NCBI GenBank assembly: GCA_036403515.1
Contig: DASWQV010000073.1
Coordinates: forward strand, 1-56,707
Length of the DNA: 56,707 nucleotides
Source: VRUE01 sp036403515
Lineage (GTDB): Bacteria > Actinomycetota > Thermoleophilia > Solirubrobacterales > 70-9
Direction of reading: 5' to 3'
In this document: in pieces, positions 18,337 to 25,480 of the stretch
How the letters are laid out: every line of letters begins with the position of its first letter
Numbering within the stretch: the first letter of the stretch is position 1
Position numbers and translations under genes: made by a program
Notes under the pieces: generated by a model
Database searches by the model: none
Seen by the model: the letters and a program-made list of their open reading frames with translations, nothing else
Told to the model about the DNA's origin: nothing

Positions 18337-19689
18337 CTACGTGCGCCTGGCGAGGAAGGCTGCCGCGGCCTCGTCGTGGTCGACGATCGGCTGCGGATAC
18401 TCGAGCTGGCGACGCCGCCGGGCCGGCAGGAGCCAGGGTTCGTGGACCGCTGGCCCCTCGACTGCCTCCAGCTCCGGCAGGTGGCGGCGTACGTACTCGC
18501 CGTCTGGATCGAAGCGCCGGGCTTGGCGCAGAGGGTTGAAGACGCGGTTGGGCCGGGTGTCGTTGCCGGTGCCCGCGACCCATTGCCAGTTGCCGGCGTT
18601 GTTGGCGATCTCGCCGTCGCTGAGCAGATCCCAGAAGTGCTCGGCCCCCCGGCGCCAGTCGAGGTATAGGTCCTTGGTCAGAAAGGAGGCCGAGATCATC
18701 CGCGCCCGGTTGTGCATGCGGCCCTCGGCGAGCAGCTGGCGCATCGCTGCATCGACGATCGGGTAGCCGCTGCGGCCCTCGCGCCAGGCATCGAAGGCGC
18801 GGCGTGAGCGCGACCAGCGGTCGCCGCGCGGCCGGTAGTCGCGCCGGGGGAGGCCGGGAAACGCGGCGAGCACCTGGTGGTGGAAGTCGCGCCAGCAGAG
18901 CTGACGGGCGTAGGCAGCGCCGCCTGGGCGGGACCGCACCTCGCTCAGCAGCTCGAGCGGCGAGAGGCAGCCGAAACGAAGGTACGGGCTCAGCCCCGAG
19001 GTGGCGTCTCCCGGTAGGTCGTCGTGACGGGTCTCATAGCCGGCAAGACCGTCGCGGAGGAAGGCGCGCGTCAGCCGCCGCCCCTCGCTCTCGCCGCCCT
19101 TGGCCCGTCGCGGCGAGGGTGGCTCGCGCAGCACGGACCGCAGAGCTGGCAAGCGCCCAGCCGCAAGGCGCGACGGCGCTGAGAGCTGCCGGGGAGTTGC
19201 CGCACGCGGCCGCAGCGGCGCCTCCTCCCAGGCCCGATGAAAGGGGGTGAAGACCTTGAAGTGATCACCGCCGGCGGGGGTCAGGGTCCCCGGCGCCACG
19301 ATCGTGGCGCCGCCATGGCTGTGGAAGCCGATCCGCTCCTCCTCGCAAGCGCCCCGCAGACGCTCTTCGCGCCGCCGCGCGTAGGCGCTCCAGTCGGCCG
19401 CGGTGTGGAGCTCGGTCGCACCGCATTCGCGGGCGACCGAGATCGCCTCCCCGACCGGGTCGCCGCGCCTGATGTAAAGCTGAGCGCCGACGCGCCGCAA
19501 GGAGTCGTCGAGGTCGCGCAGCGCCTCGAACATGAAGGCGACGCGGTTGGGGGCGGCGAAACGCGAACGGAGCAGCGGCTCGTCGAGCACGAAGAGCGCC
19601 ACCGTCCGATCGGCCTTGGCCGCTGCGGCAAGCGCCGGGTTCTCGTGCACCCGCAGGTCGCGATTGAAGAGGACTACCGCCGTCGTCAC
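18337..19689 (-). CDS. phrB: Deoxyribodipyrimidine photolyase
   Basis: A 450-residue FAD flavoprotein that should repair UV-induced pyrimidine dimers with blue light. The N-terminal photolyase domain starts VVLFNRDLRVHENPAL. The FAD-binding domain contains GYPIVDAAMRQL, the Trp-rich WRDFHH, and the signature NNAGNWQWVAGTGND then RPNRVFNP. The GTG at 19689 gives the expected start two residues before the first beta strand. It is the first gene of a minus-strand run with mtnP (12 bp gap) and mtaD, an unexpected pairing of DNA repair with MTA salvage. A cryptochrome role cannot be excluded. Confidence 0.92.
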   Translation of the reverse strand: MTTAVVLFNRDLRVHENPALAAAAKADRTVALFVLDEPLLRSRFAAPNRVAFMFEALRDLDDSLRRVGAQLYIRRGDPVGEAISVARECGATELHTAADWSAYARRREERLRGACEEERIGFHSHGGATIVAPGTLTPAGGDHFKVFTPFHRAWEEAPLRPRAATPRQLSAPSRLAAGRLPALRSVLREPPSPRRAKGGESEGRRLTRAFLRDGLAGYETRHDDLPGDATSGLSPYLRFGCLSPLELLSEVRSRPGGAAYARQLCWRDFHHQVLAAFPGLPRRDYRPRGDRWSRSRRAFDAWREGRSGYPIVDAAMRQLLAEGRMHNRARMISASFLTKDLYLDWRRGAEHFWDLLSDGEIANNAGNWQWVAGTGNDTRPNRVFNPLRQARRFDPDGEYVRRHLPELEAVEGPAVHEPWLLPARRRRQLEYPQPIVDHDEAAAAFLARRT

Positions 19690-19707
19690 TTGGCATATGG
19701 TGAAGGC

Positions 19708-20196
19708 GTGGCCGATCACCCGTCGGGGAGAGATGAGAGCGAGGCCGAACGGCTCGATCGCAATCTCAGCGAGCTGCTCCAGGAGCTGCGCGTCGCCCTG
19801 CCGGGTGTCCAGGTCCTCTTCGCCTTCCTGCTCGCCGTGCCGTTCCAGCAGAACTTCACCAAAATCACGCCATTCCAGGAGCGGGTCTACTTCGCGACCC
19901 TGCTGCTAACCGCGGCCTCGGCCATCCTCCTCATCTCACCGTCCGCGTATCACCGGATGACCTTTCGCGAGCAGCAAAAGGACAACCTGATATTCCTCTC
20001 GAACCGGCTTGCGATCACCGGCCTCGGGCTCCTTGCCCTGGCGATGACCGGCGCGATCATGCTGATCACCGACGTTCTTTTCGGGGGCCTTGCCACCGCG
20101 GTCACCAGCGCGGCCACGCTGCTGACCTTCGCGATCTTCTGGTACGCGCTGCCGCTGCGGCGCCGCTTCAGTCTGGAGAAGAGCGAACGGCCTTGA
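19708..20196 (+). CDS. DUF6328-like membrane protein
   Basis: A 162-residue protein with a polar acidic start (DESEAERLDRNLSELLQELR) followed by four hydrophobic helices beginning VQVLFAFLLAVPFQQNF. The pattern (LQELRVALPGVQVLFAFLL, then helix pairs) matches the DUF6328 family of actinobacterial membrane proteins of unknown role. GTG 19708 is taken as the start with GAAGG just upstream. A much longer in-frame extension to 19237 is antisense to the photolyase gene and is rejected. It is divergent from phrB by 18 bp and its end overlaps the convergent HD gene by 29 bp. Confidence 0.75.
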   Translation: MADHPSGRDESEAERLDRNLSELLQELRVALPGVQVLFAFLLAVPFQQNFTKITPFQERVYFATLLLTAASAILLISPSAYHRMTFREQQKDNLIFLSNRLAITGLGLLALAMTGAIMLITDVLFGGLATAVTSAATLLTFAIFWYALPLRRRFSLEKSERP

Positions 20197-20782
20197 AGCG
20201 GTCGCCCCAGAGGCCGACCATCTCGTCGGCGAATTCGTCGGTCAGCGCCATCCCGGCGGCATGCTCGAAGAGCATTTCGAGGTCCGCCTCCCAGATGTAG
20301 ATCTTGAGGTCGAGCGAGACGGCGAGTTCGTCGCTGACGCCCTCGCCGATCAATGCGTAGGCCTCGCGCAGCATCGCGACATTGGTCAGTTTGTCGGCGG
20401 CGAAGATCGCCAGGGCTGCCGGGTCGGCGGCGGCGACCCTGAGCCTGTGCTCTTCCTTGCGCTCCTCGTAGTCGTCGATCGATTCGTCTTCGGTCAGGGC
20501 CTCGACCAGATCGCCGACGGCGTCCCCGAAGCGCTCGCGGACTTCCTCGATGCCGATATCGCTCTTCTCGACCACGTCATGCAGCAGGGCCGCGGCGAGC
20601 ACCTCGTCGCGGTGGCGATGCTTGAGCAGGATCTCGGCGACCGCCACAGGGTGGTCGATGTAGGGGTGGCCGTCGCTGCCGCGCCGAAGCTGGCCCGCGT
20701 GAGCCTGTCGCGCAGTCTCCAGCGCGTTCCTGACCAAATCGGATCTCTCGACTGCAGCGTCGATACCAGAGGTCGACGACAT
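20168..20782 (-). CDS. HD-domain hydrolase (RelA/SpoT hydrolase-domain-like, MESH1-type)
   Basis: A 204-residue single-domain protein. The HD metal site is ALLHDVVEKSD (His68-Asp69), preceded by a His in GQLRRGSDGHPYIDHP and followed by DKLTNVAML, the pattern of the (p)ppGpp hydrolase half of RelA/SpoT. There is no synthetase, TGS or ACT domain, so it may be a small alarmone hydrolase or act on a related nucleotide. Other HD_4 members have unknown substrates, so this is a family-level call. Its 3' end overlaps the DUF6328 gene. Confidence 0.82.
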   Translation of the reverse strand: MSSTSGIDAAVERSDLVRNALETARQAHAGQLRRGSDGHPYIDHPVAVAEILLKHRHRDEVLAAALLHDVVEKSDIGIEEVRERFGDAVGDLVEALTEDESIDDYEERKEEHRLRVAAADPAALAIFAADKLTNVAMLREAYALIGEGVSDELAVSLDLKIYIWEADLEMLFEHAAGMALTDEFADEMVGLWGDRFKAVRSSPD

Positions 20783-20843
20783 CCCGCGTGCCAGGGTAGC
20801 GGGACTACCCGGCCTGGTGGATCATGGTGTTCAACTCAGGTAT

Positions 20844-21725
20844 CTAAGTTGCAGGAGCGGCGCTGGCCGCATGCGCCGGAAGCTCGTACTCGCTGCGCTC
20901 GACAGCCAGCTCGATCTCGCCATCGGCGCCGCCCAGGGCCAGCCAGCGCCGCTGGGCTTCGAGGCCGAGCTGGTCGAGGCGCTCGTCGGAGTGCATCGGA
21001 TCGTGGTGGAAGAGCACCGTGCGCGCCGCGTTGGCGCGGCGCGCGAAGGAGATCGAGTGCGAGAGCGAGGAGTGGCCCCAGCCGAGGTGGTCGGGATACT
21101 CGGCGTCGGCGTACTGGCCATCGTGGATCAGCAGCGAGGCATCGCGGGCAAGGCCGAGTCCGGAGATCCAGGCCTCGTCGAGCGAGTCGATATCGGCGCC
21201 CAGGGCCGGCTCGTGGTCGGGGATGTAGGCCAGCGAGGAGTCGCCGTCGTCGATCCGGTAGCCGAGCGTCGGCCCGCGGTGGGCAACCGAGGCGGCGCTG
21301 ATCCGTGCCGAGCCGATCTCCCACTCGCTCTGCGGGCAGTGGCGAAAGGAGACGTCGCAGGGCAGCTCCCGCACCTCGACCGGCGAGAGCGGCGCGGAGA
21401 TGTAGCGGGCGATGCGGTCGCGCAGCGAGGCCTCCGGGGAAGCGGGTCCCCAGATCACGATCTCCGTCTGGGCGCGAAAGGCGGGGGCGAAGAAGACGAG
21501 GCCCTGGATGTGATCGAGGTGGAGGTGGGTGAGGAGGATGTGGAGGCGGGCCGGCTCGGCGGCGAGGGCGAGCCCGAGGCTGCGGATGCCGGTGCCGGCA
21601 TCGAGTGCCAGCAGGGAGCCGTCGGAAAGGGTGACGCCGACGCATGAGGTGTTGCCGCCGTAGCGGATCGTCTCGGGCCCGGGGGAGGGGATCGACCCGC
21701 GCGTGCCCCAGAGCTTGACCTTCAT
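20844..21725 (-). CDS. Metallo-beta-lactamase-fold phosphodiesterase-like hydrolase
   Basis: A 293-residue MBL-fold enzyme. The metal motif is THLHLDHIQG (His67, His69, Asp71, His72), and the N-terminus KVKLWGTRGSIPSPGPETIRYGGNTSC (quoted in part as WGTRGSIPSPGPE) is typical of the RNase Z/PhnP/cyclic-nucleotide phosphodiesterase branch. A later HD in PDHEPA and FHHDPMHSD supply further ligands. The start lies 1 base after the stop of the PAS gene, so the two are translationally linked, which suggests signal-coupled turnover of a phosphodiester. The exact substrate is unknown. Confidence 0.85.
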   Translation of the reverse strand: MKVKLWGTRGSIPSPGPETIRYGGNTSCVGVTLSDGSLLALDAGTGIRSLGLALAAEPARLHILLTHLHLDHIQGLVFFAPAFRAQTEIVIWGPASPEASLRDRIARYISAPLSPVEVRELPCDVSFRHCPQSEWEIGSARISAASVAHRGPTLGYRIDDGDSSLAYIPDHEPALGADIDSLDEAWISGLGLARDASLLIHDGQYADAEYPDHLGWGHSSLSHSISFARRANAARTVLFHHDPMHSDERLDQLGLEAQRRWLALGGADGEIELAVERSEYELPAHAASAAPAT

Positions 21726-21726
21726 C

Positions 21727-22143
21727 TCAGCGACCCGCCCCGTTGCGCGAATCGGCCGGCCAGAAGACGGCGATCGCCCCCTGTGAGCCATGCGCGGTGA
21801 GGATCGGAAAAGCCGAGACCTCGACCTGGTGGCGGGCCCCGTCGGCGGAGCTGATCTCGAAGTCGGCGTGCGCGGGACGGCCGTTGCGCACCGCGACCAC
21901 CAGCGGCAGCTCGTCGTAGGGGATCGGCTCGCCGTCGCCGTCGAAGGGGCCGAACATCGATCCCCACTCCTCGGCGCCGACGGTTCCCAGCTCCTCGAAG
22001 CGCTTGCCGAGCAGCGCGCCGGCGGCCTCGTTGTAGAAGACGAGGACACCGCCCTCGTCGACCAGGAATGCCGGAGTCGAGAGCGCGGACATCAAGTTGC
22101 GAGCGAGGATCAGCTCGAGCGGCCGCTGCGTCACAGATGACAC
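21727..22143 (-). CDS. Single PAS-domain protein
   Basis: A 138-residue protein consisting of one PAS domain: FLVDEGGVLVFYNEAAGALLGK (quoted in part as VDEGGVLVFYNEAAGALLG) is the core, ending in FPILTAHGSQGAIAVFWP. No output domain or kinase is fused. GTG 22143 is taken as the start; the frame is open further up but looks non-coding. It precedes the MBL hydrolase by one base and may act as its sensory partner by protein contact. No cofactor-binding residue can be assigned. Confidence 0.8.
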   Translation of the reverse strand: MSSVTQRPLELILARNLMSALSTPAFLVDEGGVLVFYNEAAGALLGKRFEELGTVGAEEWGSMFGPFDGDGEPIPYDELPLVVAVRNGRPAHADFEISSADGARHQVEVSAFPILTAHGSQGAIAVFWPADSRNGAGR

Positions 22144-22244
22144 TTTAGATAGTTGGAGTCGACACAGCCGGAAGGAAAGAGCGAGTTCGTGGCGCAGATG
22201 CGAGACGGGTACCTTCGATCCCCGGCAGCTCCAACTGCGTGACA

Positions 22245-22273
22245 TTGATCACTTTGAATCCTCGCTGTAGCGT
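22245..22273 (+). promoter_or_regulatory. Candidate sigma-70 promoter of plsC
   Basis: TTGATC (22245-22250) and TAGCGT (22268-22273) are 17 bp apart, upstream of the acyltransferase gene. The same divergent region holds a long-range inverted repeat, AGTTGGAG (22151-22158) with CTCCAACT (22229-22236). The call is moderate because TAGCGT is a poor -10. Confidence 0.4.
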
Positions 22274-22369
22274 CGGGATCGAATAGCGTCCCGCTCCCCG
22301 ATGGAGGCTTCGACGAAACCACAGGCCGACTCAGCCCTTCCGCTTCATCCCGCCAAGGAGCCGAGCCCG

Positions 22370-22984
22370 ATGTACAGGACGGCGATGGCGGTCTGCAAGC
22401 CGGTGGCGCTCTGGGGCCGTTTGCGGGCTGAGGGTGTGGAGGTGCTCCCCGAGAGCGGCCCCGTGCTGGTGATCGGCAATCACGACAGTCACTGGGACCC
22501 GGTGATGGTTGGGATCGCGGCGATTCGCCGCCGCCAGATAAAAGCTTTGGCCAAGGCCGAACTCTGGGACGTGCGCGGCCTCGCGCCGGTCCTCAACGGC
22601 ATGGGTCAGATCCCAATCGAGCGAGGCGCCGGCGATGCCGGGGCGCTGGCGCGGGCGATCGACGAACTGCGCCGTGGCGCCTGCATCGGCGTCTTCCCGG
22701 AAGGCACGCGCTCGCGCGGCAAGGTCCTGCGAGCGCGCAGCGGCGTCGGCCGGCTTGCGCTCGAGGTCCCCGAGGCGAAGCTCGTCTGCGTGGCGATCGA
22801 GGGGACGTCGGACCTGACCGGCTTCCCCAAGCGCCCCGAGCTGCGAATTCGCTTCTTCGAGCCGGCCGGTGGCCAGGCTCAACCCGGCGAGGAGGCAGGA
22901 GAGCTCGCGGCTCGGCTGCTGGCCGAGATCCGCGCGCTCGTCCCACCTTCGATCTCCGCCCGCAAGCGCTCCCAGCTGCCCTAG
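22370..22984 (+). CDS. plsC: 1-acylglycerol-3-phosphate acyltransferase-like protein
   Basis: A 204-residue membrane-associated acyltransferase of the PlsC family that should move a fatty acyl group onto lysophosphatidate or a related lipid. The catalytic NH-x4-D motif is NHDSHWD (His38, Asp43) and the glycerolphosphate-binding block is FPEGTRSRG (109-117). The ATG at 22370 has a perfect AAGGAG nine bases upstream, so the in-frame ATG at 22301 is not needed. The 3' end overlaps the convergent lipoprotein gene by 4 bp. Confidence 0.9.
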   Translation: MYRTAMAVCKPVALWGRLRAEGVEVLPESGPVLVIGNHDSHWDPVMVGIAAIRRRQIKALAKAELWDVRGLAPVLNGMGQIPIERGAGDAGALARAIDELRRGACIGVFPEGTRSRGKVLRARSGVGRLALEVPEAKLVCVAIEGTSDLTGFPKRPELRIRFFEPAGGQAQPGEEAGELAARLLAEIRALVPPSISARKRSQLP

Positions 22985-23502
22985 CCCTCGGCCTCTTCGC
23001 CGCTGGGCTGCAGCGCGTACCACTCGCCTCCGAACGAGGAGAAGTCGTTGCCCTTGGCATCGCCGGGCTTGGTGTCAGCCGTGTAGGTGTAGAGCGGATG
23101 CCCGGCGTAGGTGACCTGCAGCGTGCCGTCTTTTCGCTTTGTCGTGCCCAGCTTCGACGCCATCGCCCCTTCGCCGGCCTGCGGGTCGCCTTCGGTGATC
23201 AGCGGTGGCCATATCTGCGCGCAGCCGCCGTAGCAGGCTGACGTGGCGCCCTTGTCCTTGTGGAAGTCATAGAGGGTGAAGCCCTTGGAATCGACGACGA
23301 TCCGGCCCAGCTTGGGAGCGCTTGCCGCGGTCACCACGGCCACGCTGCCCTCGGTCGAGGCCGGCTTGGCCTTCGATGCTTCACCGGAGCCGTAGGCGCC
23401 GCCGGAGCTCGAGCTGCTGCTGTCGCTGCTGCCGCCGCAGCCGGCTATCGCCAGCATCGCAATCAGCGCCAGGGCGGCGAATGCGGGAAAGGTCCTTGTC
23501 AC
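22981..23502 (-). CDS. Secreted-repeat lipoprotein with Yx(FWY)xxD motifs (COG4315-like)
   Basis: A 173-residue lipoprotein. The signal peptide ends at LAIAGC (lipidated Cys22), followed by a Ser/Gly tether. Two copies of the secreted-repeat signature are visible: LYDFHKDKG and LYTYTADTKPG. The first repeat carries a conserved Cys pair (SACYGGCAQIWPPL) that may form a disulfide. The biochemical role of this family is unknown; it is often found with ECF sigma factors. GTG 23502 has an AGGAGG site. It is the last gene of the sigma/anti-sigma/lipoprotein operon and overlaps the anti-sigma gene by 4 bp. Confidence 0.88.
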   Translation of the reverse strand: MTRTFPAFAALALIAMLAIAGCGGSSDSSSSSSGGAYGSGEASKAKPASTEGSVAVVTAASAPKLGRIVVDSKGFTLYDFHKDKGATSACYGGCAQIWPPLITEGDPQAGEGAMASKLGTTKRKDGTLQVTYAGHPLYTYTADTKPGDAKGNDFSSFGGEWYALQPSGEEAEG

Positions 23503-24203
23503 GTTGGTTCCTCCTGTTGGGGTTGCTCGAGGGCCGTCTCGCCCGCGTCGAGCGGCGCGACGAAAGTTCGCTTGCCCGCGTGGACGACGAGGGCTTTGGC
23601 GCGGGAGAGGTCGAGTGCGGCGCTGAGGCTCGCCGAGGCGTCGCCTCCCCAGCGATAGCGGAAGGTCCCGGCGGAAACGTCGCGGCCGCTCGGCCCGCGC
23701 ATGTACACGCGGCAGAGAGTCCCCGACCGGATGCCGCTCACGTACATGTGGATTTCGGTGCCGAACGCCTGCGGCTCCAGCGCCGCGGCGATCTTGACCC
23801 CGGAAGGCAGCGAGCGGAAGGAGACGTGCTGCTCGGGGCCGCCGTCCTCGCCGCCAGAGAGGACGAAGATCGCCAGCACGGCCGCCGCCGCGGCGGCGAC
23901 TGCGCCGCTCAGCCCGAAGCCGAGGCGGAGCCTGCGGTGCTGTCGTTTCGAGCGTCGCTCGGCCTCGATCGTTGCCGTGATCCGCTTGCCGAGCTCGGGC
24001 GGTGGCAGTGGAGCGGGGCCGAAGTGTTCCGGGTCGGCGTGGGGGAGCAGGTTTGCGACGGAGCCGAGCGCGGCCGCCTCGGCTCGGCAGGCCGGGCAGC
24101 CGTCGAGGTGGGCCTCCAGGCTCACCCGCTCCTCGTCGTCGAGGTGGCCGAGCGCATAGGCGCCAAGCGACTCGCGCCATTCGCGACAGCTCTTAGAGTC
24201 CAT
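23499..24203 (-). CDS. Transmembrane zinc-finger anti-sigma factor
   Basis: A 234-residue anti-sigma factor. The N-terminal ZAS motif is His32-x3-Cys36-x2-Cys39 (AHLDGCPACR), with another Cys at position 6. A single membrane helix lies at about 98-116 (LSGAVAAAAAAVLAIFVL) and the extracytoplasmic part resembles the RskA C-terminal domain. It should hold the adjacent ECF sigma factor inactive at the membrane until a surface signal triggers proteolysis. It starts 8 bp after the sigma factor's stop and overlaps the lipoprotein gene by 4 bp, giving a coupled three-gene unit. Confidence 0.9.
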   Translation of the reverse strand: MDSKSCREWRESLGAYALGHLDDEERVSLEAHLDGCPACRAEAAALGSVANLLPHADPEHFGPAPLPPPELGKRITATIEAERRSKRQHRRLRLGFGLSGAVAAAAAAVLAIFVLSGGEDGGPEQHVSFRSLPSGVKIAAALEPQAFGTEIHMYVSGIRSGTLCRVYMRGPSGRDVSAGTFRYRWGGDASASLSAALDLSRAKALVVHAGKRTFVAPLDAGETALEQPQQEEPT

Positions 24204-24211
24204 TCCGGGCC

Positions 24212-24721
24212 TCAGTCTTCATAGCCCATCTCCTCGAGCACGACCCGCAGCGCGCGCAGGCCGTAATAGACGCGGCTCTTCACCGTTCCCTCGGGAACGC
24301 CGAGCTCCTCGGCGACCTCGGCGTAGGGGCGGCCGCGGTAGTAGGTCTCCACCAGGACGCGGCGGTGATCGTCGCCGATCCTGCGCATCGCCTCCTCGAT
24401 CTGCCAGGAGAGCAGCGCCTCGTCATAGGGCTCGACCGATGGCTCGATGCCACCGTCTGCCACGGAGGGCCGCGAGCTGCGGGCGCGTCCGAGGTCGATG
24501 ACGACGTTGCGCAGGATCGCGAACAGCCAGGTGCGCAGCGAGCCGATCTGTGGGTCGAATCGCTCGCCGGCCCGCCAGGCCCGCAGGAAGGTCTCCTGCA
24601 CGGCCTCTTCAGCAAGGCCGGGGTCGGCGAGCGAGCGAACCGCGAAGCCGTACAGCTCTGCCGCGTGAGCTGCGTAGGCCTCGCGCACATCCCGCTCGCG
24701 GGTCAGAGCGCCGGAAGCCAT
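24212..24721 (-). CDS. ECF-subfamily RNA polymerase sigma factor
   Basis: A 169-residue sigma factor with region 2 (AEEAVQETFLRAWRAGERFDP, here in part EAVQETFLRAWR) and region 4 (YYRGRPYAEVAEELGVPEGTVKSRV, in part AEVAEELGVPEGTVKSRV) joined by a short linker. There is no region 1.1 or 3. Its gene is first in an operon with its anti-sigma factor and a lipoprotein, which is typical of cell-envelope stress circuits. A likely self-recognised promoter lies at 24766-24793. Confidence 0.93.
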   Translation of the reverse strand: MASGALTRERDVREAYAAHAAELYGFAVRSLADPGLAEEAVQETFLRAWRAGERFDPQIGSLRTWLFAILRNVVIDLGRARSSRPSVADGGIEPSVEPYDEALLSWQIEEAMRRIGDDHRRVLVETYYRGRPYAEVAEELGVPEGTVKSRVYYGLRALRVVLEEMGYED

Positions 24722-24765
24722 CTCAGGCCGATCTTGGAGCAGGTGTGCAGATCACGACTGTCCGG

Positions 24766-24793
24766 GATACGAACAGCCGCCGGTGCGGGTTCA
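24766..24793 (-). promoter_or_regulatory. Candidate autoregulated ECF promoter
   Basis: Read on the minus strand, TGAACC (24788-24793) and CGTATC (24766-24771) are separated by 16 bp. This fits the AAC/CGT pattern common to ECF promoters and lies 45 bp before the sigma-factor start. Self-activation of the operon is inferred. Confidence 0.5.
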
Positions 24794-24810
24794 GGCCAAG
24801 CCAGGCCTTG

Positions 24811-24957
24811 TTACTCCATTTTTCCGATCTTGAAGATTTTCGTGCCGCAGTCTGGGCACGTACCTTGAATCGCCGGGCGACCGTTCTTCATGGTCACCTG
24901 TTTGGCGTCTTTGATCTCGACCTTCTTTCGCTCCTTGACGCAGTAACCCTCGGGCAT
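24811..24957 (-). CDS. DUF5679-like small zinc-ribbon protein
   Basis: A 48-residue protein with a strong AAAGGAGG ribosome site 9 bases before its ATG. The sequence has the DUF5679 pattern: an N-terminal YCVKE segment, VEIKDAKQVTMKNGRPAIQG, then CPDCGTKIFKIGK. Family members normally carry two CxxC knuckles; here the second Cys of the first knuckle is Glu (CVKE), so only the C-terminal CPDC pair is complete. Its role is unknown, though it is probably nucleic-acid- or ribosome-associated by fold. It lies upstream of the ECF operon on the same strand. Confidence 0.85.
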   Translation of the reverse strand: MPEGYCVKERKKVEIKDAKQVTMKNGRPAIQGTCPDCGTKIFKIGKME

Positions 24958-25059
24958 CAGGGGCCCTCCTTTCACTGCCTTGGCGGCAGAGCTCGCGATA
25001 GCCGCGAGATCGAATTGCGGCGAATGTAACGCAGTGGGGGGACGACGAGACCTAATAAA

Positions 25060-25073
25060 GTGCTAATCAGCAC
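25060..25073. promoter_or_regulatory. Short palindrome upstream of the DUF5679 gene
   Basis: GTGCT-AATC-AGCAC lies in an AT-richer patch between the DUF5679 gene and the next minus-strand gene. Its position fits an operator or part of a terminator for the upstream coiled-coil gene. Nothing else is recognisable in this 127-bp gap except small GC hairpins (for example TCGCG-ATAGC-CGCGA). Confidence 0.25.
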
Positions 25074-25084
25074 GAAGTACCCTG

Positions 25085-25387
25085 CTACGGCTTTGTGGCT
25101 CCGTTGCCTTTTTCTCCAGCTTCCGGCGCCGGAGGAGGGGCTGGGACTTCGCTCCCTTCAAGGCCCTCGAGCCGCGTTTCAAGCGTTTCGATCCTCGCGG
25201 TGAGTTCCCTTTGCAGCGCCTGTGCGTCGCTTTCGCTGATCTGATCGTTCTGGGCATCGATGCCGAGGTAGATGCCGGCAGCCGCGCCGCCGATCGCGAT
25301 TGCAACGAGGACGAGGAAGACGCGTGTGCGCATCGCAAGCTTGCGCTCGACAATCCCGATCCAGGCCCGCAGTCCGTCCAGCGACAT
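25085..25387 (-). CDS. Single-pass membrane protein with cytoplasmic or external coiled coil
   Basis: A 100-residue hypothetical protein: a short basic N-terminus, one membrane helix (about residues 22-43, VFLVLVAIAIGGAAAGIYLG), a heptad stretch (about 55-78, ALQRELTARIETLETRLEGL) and a Pro-rich tail. No family was recognised. Its start is 93 bp from the divergent thiolase gene. Small anchored coiled-coil proteins of this type often scaffold envelope complexes, but no partner is evident. Confidence 0.7.
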   Translation of the reverse strand: MSLDGLRAWIGIVERKLAMRTRVFLVLVAIAIGGAAAGIYLGIDAQNDQISESDAQALQRELTARIETLETRLEGLEGSEVPAPPPAPEAGEKGNGATKP

Positions 25388-25480
25388 CGCCTTAACCTAG
25401 AGCCTGCCCCGGAGCCCTGCGCTCTCAATCCACTACCCTGCGGCCCGCACTTCCTGACCCCAGCTTTCAAGGAGACCCGC

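Noticed and set aside
19237..19707. N-terminal extension of the DUF6328 gene
   Set aside because: It is antisense to the photolyase, and the family-like part starts after 19708.
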